Assembly: GCA_947652115.1 (NCBI GenBank)
Contig: OX393561.1
Coordinates: 4,029,605 to 4,093,604, forward strand
Reading direction: 5' to 3'
Length of the DNA: 64,000 bases
Source of the DNA: Blastomussa wellsi
Lineage: Eukaryota; Cnidaria; Anthozoa; Scleractinia; Plerogyridae
The notes beneath the pieces are model-generated. The model saw nothing but the letters and a program-made list of their open reading frames with translations. It did not search any database and was not told the DNA's origin. A program made the position numbers and the translations under genes. This document shows, piece by piece, positions 22,653 to 34,600 of the stretch. Position 1 is the first letter of the stretch; the number at the start of each line of letters is the position of its first letter.

Positions 22653-25600
22653 ATGCCGGCGATTGGAGTTATTTACCCTCCGCCGGAGGTGAGAAGTATC
22701 TTCTCTAATACACGATGCGTTCTCGTTGGCTTGTGTAACGCATAGATGACAAATCTAAAAGGAACATCAAGCTGCCATCTGAGTATAACCTGAATTAGGC
22801 GAAAAGGACTTGATATTACAGAGGCAGTGCTATATTGAAAGTTCGCGTTAATCGGATTTTTAAATTAAGAGAGCAAGCACTAAACATAATTTGTAATCTA
22901 AGCGTTTTGTGCGACTTAATTATGAATCTGTGCATTCCAAATGCAATCTATTCAAATGACTTTCTTTGGACAGATGACTTCTTAATTGTTTTCTCCTTAA
23001 ACCTGAGTCTGTTAAATTATTTTACATGTAAAAAGGAAGGCAGTGCCAAGTTCATGCATCTTATCTAGAATCGAAGTAGAAATTGTTTATGTGTGCATGT
23101 AGGTGAAACACGTTTGTTGAGAGTACATGTATGCTGAGCAGATCCTAATGAACAAGTACACGTAGTTTGTGTGCAGCATTTTATGTGTCCTTAACTATAT
23201 GTTCAGATATTGTCGACAAGACTGCAAGCTTTGTTGCCAGAAATGGTGAGTGAATTTTATTACGTTTTAAGCAAATTATAGAAATTAAACTGACCATGAT
23301 ACGTACATGGTGGAAAGCCACATTTAACCACATCTATATCTGTGTAAGACCCAATGTAGCTAATCAAACTGTTCGGTAATCGAACCCAATCAAGCTTAAT
23401 CGAATGATTGGGTTCGATTAGTTCTATAATTGAACACAATCTAACCAAAAAATTTCTGTGCGAGTTCACTTGCGTTCGAATTCCGAACCCAATAGAACTC
23501 AATCAAACACCGTTGAAAGAAATCTTCACCAAAAATAACACTAGATATTTGAACAGTTTGTTTTAATTAATGATTAACTTGTAATATCTTGATTGAACTA
23601 GACTTTCGGAATAGAAATTACATTGATTTTACCATTTTGCAAACAAAAGGATACACAGACTTTACAATTGAACGAAGGTATCTTGCAAAATAAAGTTCAA
23701 CCGGCAGTAGAAAATTACCGGAAGAAAAGTATAAAAAAGGAACTTGCAAACAAACTCAATCACGTGATTGAGCTCAATTTAATTAGACTGAGTTAGATTA
23801 ATCGAATATTTGATTTGGTTCAATTAGCTATATCAGGATAAGATTATTGTCATAACATGTTTATTGTGCAATTCCTACATCAGTTAACATTTCACCTTTG
23901 TTTGTATCATAGGTCCTGAGTTTGAATCAAGAATCAGACAAAATGAAATTAACAATCCCAAGTTTAACTTCCTGAATCCTGGGGACCCCTACCATGCGTA
24001 CTTCCAGCAAAAAGTTGTGGATATTAAAGAGCAAGATGGAAGAGGTGAGTAAGCTGCAATTACTATCCAAAATAGAAAAGAAAACTGAGGGGAAAACTTA
24101 CCACTTTCTTCATAAATATGACATTATTAATTAAAAACAAGATACATGCATTGTTGTAAAATGATAATGAAGATTAGACAAAACTTAATGAATTCAAAAC
24201 AAAAATGCAAACAAATCTCAAGACTGTACAGTACAGACTGGAAATAAACTTTAAGGTACAGATCTGCCACAGCCTTTGGCTTTGGCAGACAACAGAAACT
24301 GCAGATTATGGAATTTGTACATGTATACACAGGGATGTAGCTAAGGGCCGGCTACCGGCTAATTTCACCGGCTTAAATTTCACTTACAATGGTCAGAAAA
24401 GCCGGCTGAGCTTGTTTGTGAGCCGGCTTTGTAATTTCTTAGCTACATCCCTGTATACTGTACATCGAGGAATGGCGGACTTAAATTTGCCTGGAATGTC
24501 TAGTGAAAATCCAACTGTAGTTAGACAGAATGTCTAGACAATTTTTTTGCCTTCTGGTGCAACTGCTAGCTGATGTTTGGAATGTCTAGTAAAAATCCAA
24601 CTGTAGTTAGACAGAATGTCTAGACAATTTTTTTGCCTTCTGGTGCAACTGCTAGCTGATGTTTGGTGTTGACAACGGGTAGTGCTGTAGTATGACATGT
24701 GACTTCACTACAGTTTTGTCCAATCAAAATGCTGACTAGTCAGACAGAATTAATGATATCCTTTCACGGAGGAAAAAACATTTGCAGCTCCAGGGTTGGA
24801 AAGTAGCAGTTGTCCTATTGCCCAGGGCATGTAAAATTTTGCTGGGGCAACTGAAATCTTCAATTCATCACTGGTGTCAGACTGGTACACTTCATGAGGG
24901 GATGTGCATAAAGATCTTGAATACATGTGTTCAAAGTGGCGGGTAAAATTGTAACTTGTCAATTTTTTAGCTCTGAGTCGAGCAAAAAGAATCACAAGAC
25001 AAAGATTGAACCATCTAATGATTTCCAGCTGCCTGCCAAAAAAATTGACAGCGCTTCGAGAGTACAAATATAAAGTTCCTTCCCAAGCTGGAAAACTATT
25101 TTCCTTGGATCCAGTTTACTGAAAGTAAAATGTTCTGTAATGATGCCCAGAATTATTTTCAATTACATGTACAAAGAAAATGAACACACTCCATTGCTGT
25201 GGGCATTTTTTTAATGCCATCTTGCGGACAAGCACTTTTTTTTTGGGGGGGGGGAGGGGAGGGGGGGGGGCAAATAAAACTTGAATAGCAGCTGCCTTAT
25301 CATTTATGGGGCAAATTACCTCAGAAGTTAGTTTCGAACCCTGAATCCCTGATACATGTAAATACAATGTAAGTGTATTTTGCAGTATGGTCTAAAGCCT
25401 GGGTTAACTTGTTTACTGAAATAATACCTTATTTCCTCCTATTATTTGCAGTTGGAATCTCTTTGTTGGTTTATATGTACATGACTGTAATTTTTATTTT
25501 TTCATTATTTTTTTCATCAGAGCAAGAACTCATTCCAGCTACTCCTGCTCCCCAAAAGGTAGGAGTATATTGTCGTTTAATTGTTTTGTTTGACTCTGTT

Positions 25601-28600
25601 ACTCCTTGGAATTTCCGGTGATCTGCTGAGGAGTCTGTAGAAAAAATTTATTTTCTGCAGACACAGTGAGGATTTAAAATCTCAAGTTCTCTTCCCCTTG
25701 AGTAAAATAAGTATAAAACTCTCTAAACTGTGAAGTGAACTGTGAAGTACCGGTATACTCATTTTGATTATTTTTATTGTTGTTGCATGTACAGCTGTAC
25801 TCATCTGTTATAGATCTATATTTTTTTATTGCAAACAAGCAGAAATTGTAATCATTAGAATGTTAATCATTTTTGTATTAATTGAAAAAAATTATTTTGA
25901 TTGCAGCCCAAGCCTCTTATGCAAACTCCTGTGACTATTATTGAACCACCAGTACCCAAAGAACCACCCCCAGAGTTTGAATTCCTAGCTGATCCGCCAA
26001 CTATATCTGCACTGGATCTGTATGTACATGTATTTTCATAGAGGATATGTGCATGACCACGTGGAGATACCAAAATTTCTTTTAGAATGTTGGAGGATAT
26101 TTGCAGCAAACGAGTGAAATACTGCATGTTTCAACACAAGAAGAGAAATTTCGTATCTCCAAGCAGTCATGTACAGTGTAATATTCTATTTATTATATAA
26201 ACACAGATGAAATTCCATTCCTTTTCACTTTGTGAGAGGTGCGATTTATTAAATAACCATAGCAATGGTGATATCTTCACATATCATGTTTTCATGTGGA
26301 AGCTCACCATTCCTGGTTTATATAATAAAATCATATATGTACTATGTGTTTAAGTGCTTTGTCTTCCTAAGATCCATTATATCTCTCAGTTGGTATGCGC
26401 ACTGTGATTGATCAATTTAGCTGGCCATATTTTTGAGTACGGCCCACTTCGTAAATTAAAATCACAATAGATTCCAAGATAGAGATGTAATTTCTTACTA
26501 ACCTTGTTTTCTCAGTTTCGTACTGTAAATTAAGCTATAGAACAAGTCAAGTCCTGTATATCACATGTGAATAGCTATTGTTTTTTCTTCGAGGAATAGA
26601 TCATTTTCTGAAAATCCTTTGCGAGTTTGCATATTTACATGCATAAAACACTTTTTTTCTTGAAACTCAATACTTGATTCACGCATTTTGAAATTAGCTA
26701 GGTTGAGTTGACTCCCAAGACACGAGAATTCGGTTTCTATGATCAAGTCAAGACTGTCAACTTTTAATTAATACTTTCGAGCAGTGCTATAGGTGGTAGG
26801 CTGTCTGTGAATTTGTCAACAATAACCACACCTTTGTCTACTTGTACACAAATTAATTACATGTTATTACAGCTCAAAATGATTGACACGTCTGGTCAAT
26901 ACACAATTCTGACCGGACATTTCCGGTTAATTGCTGAAAGTGATTTGTTTTTTCTTTTGGTACATGTAGGAACATCGTAAAGTTGACTGCACAGTTTGTG
27001 GCAAGAAATGGACGTCAATTCCTTACAAATCTTATGAACAGAGAACAGGTAAGCATTTTGGTGCCGGCTTTCAGAAGAAAAAAAGGCAAAATAATGTTGA
27101 ATTCATGTCATAAAAGTTTGTTCGCAGGATGAGAATGACAGTTTAACATCTCTGTCTTAGACAGTTGTCATGTTTTGATTGGCTGGTTCAACTAGAGGTT
27201 AGGAAAAAGTTGCCAAAAAGATGCCAAAATTCAATCGATAACTTTCTCAAGTGGAAATGATTCAGTGCGCAGGATTAGCTTTGAAAGTTGAGAACTGACT
27301 GTTTGAAAGAATCTTTCTCCAATTTCTTCAGTTTAGGACAAAAAGTCGCCACCATCTCTAAGAGAAGTAAAGCAAAGTACCGGTACTTAGCTAAGCAAGA
27401 ATGCATTTCCTTGTCAGCTGCTCATCAATGCTTATTGAAAGCACTTTCACGCTCATCAGAATGGAAAAAAAAAGATTACATTACTATGATACGAGCATTG
27501 TTATCTCCTTAAAATTATTGACTCTCATGATGAATGAAAGCAGACAGAGGCCACTGAATAATTGCAACAGTTCTTGTGCATTGAGTTATAGAATTTTAGA
27601 GGATAAATAAAGGTGTGAGAGAATAAGCAAATTCACTCATCTGTCAGTGTGTGAATTTTCTTCTTGATCGTTTTAGAGGAACTATCAGTTTGACTTCTTA
27701 CGACCCCAACACAGTTTGTTTAACTATTTCACCAAGCTGGTGGAGCAGTATACAAAGGTGAGATGTTTTAAGTGATTATGACACAAAAATTAATACCTGC
27801 AGTAATTGACAACCTCTGGCACATACAGTGTACTGCACTGTACAAACTGTATCATTCAAAGCACACAAAGCATGCTTAAAAAATAAAAAAAATATATAAA
27901 AGATAATAAAAATGAAAAGATTTGATTTATTTATAATAATTTATTTCACTATGCAAATTAACGCTAAAAAACGATGTTTCAACGGTCGAACGGTCAAAAC
28001 GCCGTTTTTTGACATTACTTTTTATAGTGAAATCTGTTTCTTAAATTTTGTTGATTATAATAATTTAAAACAAAATTATAATACTTTAGTTTTAAGTGTA
28101 AGGACATTTGGCACTGAGTGTGCTAATTGTGGACACTACACGTTAATAACAAAAGGCAAACAAATAATTATTGTAAATAAACAGAAACTTGTTGAAAATC
28201 CCAACTGCTGGGAGGCCACCCAGCTGGCTATCTACAAAGCATGGAGGAGTTCCAGTAGGGAGAGGGGTGTGAACCCAGGACCTCCAGATTACTAGTCCAG
28301 CACCCAAACACTAGGCCATGCTTGCTCAAAATAATTATATTACATGTCATTATTATTTGAGACATCTCACGTGAAAACGATCCTAATTTCTAGTCATTTG
28401 AATGGCAAGCGAATGTAAACTTAGTGACACAAGTGCTACACATGAGAAGGATAGCTCATATTAATGTTAGTTATTGCCTGTGTCAGGTGTTGATTCCACC
28501 AAGTGATGTAAAAGAGAAGTTGCAAAAGGATGCATTCAAACCCAAAGAGGTACAAGAAAATAACACAAGTGTACAAGCACCAATGCCTTTCAACTTTAAT

Positions 28601-31600
28601 TGTACGCGTATAGCATACATGTGCATGTAAGCCTAGTTTTGCCTTGTGGTATGATTCAGAAAACCACACAGGAAAGTTTGAATTCTCGTGATCAGTTATT
28701 TGTGGCTACCATGCAAAAATCCTGTGGAATGTAACACGTTCTGGTACCCATATAATTATATATAAAATTCACAACATTGATGAAAAGCCATAATAACCCC
28801 ATGAAAAAGTGACATTTTCATGGGTGTTCATTTCAAAAGTTTTTATGAGCTTTGCATTAATGTGAAAAACCCATGAAAAAAAGTAGGGGAAATTTCATGG
28901 TGCTAAAATCCATTGGTATTTAGTGATGCTTAAATTTTTATGGCCTATTAATACCCCATTAATTGGGACAATGGTCATTGACCATGAACAGACTATTCAC
29001 AAGAAATTAAGGACTCTTGAAAAATGCCTGTGATATAAATGACACAAAGATGCCACCTTTTGGAACCAAAAAAATGCCAAAGATGCAGCCTTTTGAGGAC
29101 AGTACTTTCTTATACTGTACATGTAAGGGCTTGCTGCCTTATGGCACATTGTATTGTGGCAGATATGCCACTTGCCAGGTTTTAAATAATGTGTAGGGGT
29201 GTGGTCCATCTCCTTGTTGTATGGCAGTTGTGCTCTAAGCACTACAACTTTGCAGATCCTGGATCGTGTTATGTATCGTGTGGAGTGGATAAGACACCAA
29301 GAAAGAGAGAGGAAGAAACTGGAAGATGAAAAAGAAAAGGAAAGAGGTTGGTTGAGCATGGACATGAAGACTACATGTAGTTGAACCTAATGTTGTCATG
29401 CCTTAGATTTCCACCCATACAATGTAACCACATTGAAATTACATTTCCATGATTGTACAACATGTACAGTACATGGACATGTATGCTGCATTTTTATACT
29501 GTGGCAACGTGATAAGCTGTTAGAACTTAGACATTATAACTCTACAATTGCAATGTTTATAAGCAGTTTACACATGATTGTACATTATAGCTGTGTGTCT
29601 TTGTTTTACACTTTTTAAAACCAAAGATTGTCCTTTTTTTAGTTTTCATTGTATCATTATTCACTGCTATTCCCAGAAACAAGGGTTAACAAAAATTAAA
29701 CTGGTAGTGGTTTGAAAAGTTTTAAAGCAAAAGTGTATTTAACCCATTGATTCCTGTACCACCCGTAACCACCCGTGACCGACATTGACTTTTTTTCACT
29801 TCTGACGCAGTCAGCTTTGGCCAAAATAGCTATCACCCATTCTCAAGTTCTGCAGGAGGGAAAGAGCTACAGTGATAGTTGTTTGTTAAGATAAATCTTG
29901 CAGACATTCGTGCAAGTTTATAATGCAATAAAAAGAAGAATTATTTATAAAATATTATTTTACAGGAGCTAAAACGGAACTTGAAATATGCACGAAAACG
30001 CTTAGAAATTTAAGTCACATCCCGTAAGAAAATTTCCCTCATCTACCCTTGGCGACTCCATGTTGAGCATTTCTCGCCTCGATGCTGTCTGTGCAATCTT
30101 TGAACCAAAAGCGAGCTTAGTGACGGGCCAATAACTGTAACTCAAAGATAAGAAAAAATGAAAAAGGAAAAGAGAAAAAAATAAAGAAGTCAAAAAGTTT
30201 GTGACCATATTAGGGACATAGAAATTAACACTAAAACATGCCCAGCTGACATCTTTCTCAGACTAAACAATGTCAATGGATAGAGTGAATCCAGATGCAA
30301 AATCTGTGGAATGAATTTGTTGAACTTCACAATACTGAAACAATCATGATGTCCCAAAAAGTTATGACGTCGTGGCTTTTTACTGTACTACAGATTTTTC
30401 ATCTGAATGCACTCTATCCATTGGCATTGGTTTCACCTGAAAAAGATGTAAGCTGTGAAAGCTGTGCAAATAATGGTCACAGCTACCAGAAGTGAAAGGC
30501 AGCCTCCAATGGAACACACATGACAAAAAACTAATCCCAGGATTGAAAGGGAACCCAAGATAAATTATGATGGTTAGAAGTCAACGATAGCAACTGTTTT
30601 GTAATTAGGAGCCTCCCCCCTTTGGTGCTTTGCCCAAGGACGCAACACAGTGCCCCGACCAGGGCTCGAACTCAGATCGTCCAATCTGGAGTCCAGTGTG
30701 CTAACCATTAGCCTACCACACCTCCCATCCAGGGTTGTGTGGGAGTAGAAATACTCCTGGTCGTCCCATTCTAAGGCAACCAAGCTAATTTATGGCCTGA
30801 TAGTCCACTATAATTGTGCACAGACTTTACCTTCACCCATTACAGTAGTCGTAACATTAGCCCTAACAACTTCCTAACTTTGTACCTGAAATGACATAAT
30901 TTTTGTCTTTGAACACAGTTGCATTTGCACAAGTGGACTGGCATGACTTTGTTGTGGTGGAAACAGTGGACTTCAAAGATAGTGAATCGGGTTGGTCAAT
31001 TTTAAATGTCATGTACAACAATTTTGCCTGATCACTTAAGACAAGGTTTGAGTCTGGCAGTAAAAGAGATAAGAATAAGAAACCTATAAATATGTCTTTT
31101 TTCAGCTGCAAAAAGCTACAATTTATTTGAAGCTAAGACCCAAGTCTTTTCCTTTCATTTTAAGCCAGGAAGGGTTGATTTCGAGGATAGCTATCTCATA
31201 CTGTTTTGATAACTAACACACACGAAAATAAACAAAAGCAGAAAAGAAAGGGTAATTCAAAGTAGCTTCCATCCCTCACGGATAATTTTTCTTGTTAAGT
31301 TATTGTTGACAATGCTTTGTTTTCTTTTTCAGCCAACTTGCCTCCACCAGTGAGTAGAGAACAGCTTGGAGCCAGGATATTGGCACAGGAACGATTTGAA
31401 CAACTTCAGGTAACAAGTTGTTCAGTGTTTTACTTTAATTTGGCAAGGAATTATATGACTGACATGCTTCTACAGCTACGCAAAAACTAAAATCTTAATA
31501 AAAACCGTTCTTTTACTCCAGCACCAGAACAATAGCTGGCGTAGTTTTTAAGCTATTGCTCTGGTGATGAAGTACATGTGAGATAAAATGTCTTAAATTA

Positions 31601-34600
31601 TAATTTTTGTCTCTGTGTGCTCACCAGAAGAAGTTTGTTCAGGCTTCGTAAATTTTAATGGGGTAGCCTTTACTAATCACTAGACTATTCCTTTGAGAAA
31701 CTCCACGAACATGTATTTCATGCCTTTGCACCAATCACACAGCTGCATCTTGGTCGTCCAAACCTCAATAAACAGGCTCTTCGGTCATGTTTGTTTCATT
31801 GAAGGATGCCTTAACTCTGTTGAATGCTAGGCAAGGGTCATGCATGTGTTTCTTATGTCACATGTTTACAACAACAAAAAATTCTCTAAAAGTAAAAGTC
31901 TCACTTTTTATTTCCTTTCCTGTGCCATCTGCTTTTCCTCCACTTTCCAATTAGGAATCAAAGTTATGACTTGAGTTTCTAACTATATTTCCGGGATGTT
32001 CTTTTGTATTAATTAATATTTGTGTTCCATTGAAAATATGAAGTCAATAAGTTGTTTATTTCATAGGATGAAGGAGCTCCTCCGGAAGATATGGAAGTTA
32101 ACATGGACGTGGAGATGGAAGTGGATGAACCGGAACCACCAATTTTGCAACCTCCACCCCCTCCACCTCCCCCTAAGGATGCAAGTGCGGTAAGTTTAGC
32201 GTTGTTCGTGGAAGCTCACTGATTCTATTAGTGCAGGGTGGATCAATGTTAAAAGCTCTATTTGAGAAATGGAAAACAGATTTTGTGTTTATTTATTACA
32301 ATTCATGGCACTAAAAATAATTGCATGTAAGCACAAAATAATGATAACAACAGTAATACTAATAAAAAAGGCCAAAGGATAATCTGTAAGAGTCCAGAAC
32401 CCCATATAAAAACGTTATACAGTAGTGTTTTATTATATGGCCGTGTCTCGCGTGGACTGGAAACTAGCGAATTGACGACTTTGATTGGCTAAAATCGATG
32501 TTGACCGCGGTCAAGATTTTCCCATTTAGACCGGCATCTAGACCGGTTGCATTTTGGGGTCAGAATGTTACAAACAAAACAGAAACACATTGTCTCCTTT
32601 TTGTCTAAAAATACTAAATAGAAAATTGAAAAAGCTCGACAAGAATAAAAACTAAAGATACGACCAAATTTTTGCAAATTTAAGTTCAGCTCATCGCCGT
32701 TCGCAAACAAAATGTCAGCGAGAACGAAGCAGTGTCGTTGAGCAAATTTAATTTTCCGTTTGGCCAAATAATAAACATCATATTAACCGACCTTAGTCGG
32801 TCTGTATGGGAGAATCTTGACCTCGGTCAAGATTCTCCCATACCAAGATTCTCCCCAAGATTCGCTCGGTTAACGAGCTAAATAAGTTATAAGATAGTGT
32901 TTCAATTCTGCAGCCTTTGAGTTAATAGAAAGCTATCAGGTTCGCGTACATGTATTTCCAATAGAAGGCGTCAGAGTGAAAGGCTAATCGCTCGCTTATA
33001 TCGAAAACTCTCTTTGCTCGCATTTATGCATTATCATTTCGCCAGTGGGTTTTGGCAGTTTAAATGCAGAAAATGGATGCACCGAAGGGCTATTTTCTTC
33101 CGTTGCAATTTATTTCTTTTCTTTGAGTTTGTAAAATAGAACTGTTTGAAACAATTTGTAACGTGCCTGTTATTTTCACCCAGCAGAAGGCTCCAGACTT
33201 GAATGAGGTACCTCTTCCACCGATCCCCTCTGAGCCTGGCCCCAAACCGCCCCTTCCTCCCACAGCTCCCGGTGTGAACATCCAAATCCGACGAGGTTAT
33301 GATCCCAAGGCTCCTAAAGTGATTGCACCTCAAGCCCAGCCTGATAAGTTCCTGATCTCACCCATCACTGGTGAGCGGGTGCCTGCAGAGAGCATGGCTG
33401 AACACATGAAAATCAGTCTGTTGGATCCACGCTGGAGAGAGCAGCGTGATCGAGTGTTACAGGAGAAGAAGCAACAAGAACAAGTGTTTGCTGAAGGTAA
33501 AGGCCTCGAGTTACAGTACACCTTAGGAACGGAACATTTTATTTTTGAGAGTGGTGGTGGGGGGGAGGAGCGTTGGGCAATTACCAAAAAAATCCCTGCT
33601 GATGAAAAAGCGCCAAAAATATCGTTGAATTTTTCCCCAGAAAAAAATGCCCAACCTCTCCCCCCTCTCAAAATTGTCTATCCCTAAACGAGGTACATAT
33701 ACGTCATAATATTTCGAGTCGTTTTTTGTGAAGATCCAAATTTTCCTTAAAATGTAGGAAACCTTAGAATATTAGGTTACTAAAAGGAAGAAAACCACCA
33801 AAGAGAAGATACTAAAGTAAACAGGAACAAGGATGGATAATATTGCGACAGATGACAAATAAAAATTGACTGGAGCAAACTTAGGAAAATTTTTCACAAA
33901 CCATGACATCGTTCCGTTAAATTCAATGTAACGAATTTTTATTGTGCAAATCTGTACGACCAAGAGAAGGCCCTTTGTGCGATTAAAAAGTTCAACTCAC
34001 CAACTCAGAGCAAGTAACGGAGAACCAAACTACACTCGAATTACATTCAAATTTCAATTGAAAATTGCTCTAATTCAAAGCATGTAGCGATTACCAAGAA
34101 GATAACTCGAGTGATGTAAAATTTTCTACGAGCGCTCTGAGCATTCCATTGCTTAAGGCTAATGCTCCAACGAATGTGTCATTGTTTGTCACTTAGGTAT
34201 GTCCATCGGAAGTAGTCTGAAGCAGCTGGCCGAGCGCCGTACGGATATCTTCGGAGCTGGAGACGAAGAAACAATGATCGGTAAAAAGATCGGCGAGGAA
34301 GACATCCGGAAACCAGAGAAGGTCACGTGGGATGGTCACACTGCGTCCATGGCTGCTACGTCACGCTTAGCTCAACAGGGCGTGACATTGGAACAACAGA
34401 TCGAAGCCATACACAAGTCTAAAGGACTCACGTGAGTAATAAGTTGCCCCGTGATAGCTAAGTACGCACCGACCGCGGACCTATATATTTTTTTTACTTT
34501 TGTTTTGCAGGCCGTCGGAGGAGAGAGAACGAATTGGACCAAAAGTTCCAGAGCAAGAGAAACCTCCTGAAGTACAACGACCAACGACCACGGCCATACC

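Noticed and set aside
22653..22688. SF3A1 exon 1 ending at GAG|GTGAGA (22688)
   Set aside because: A donor there breaks the phase with exon 2. The GTATCT donor at 22696 restores the conserved PPPEVRNIVDKT reading.
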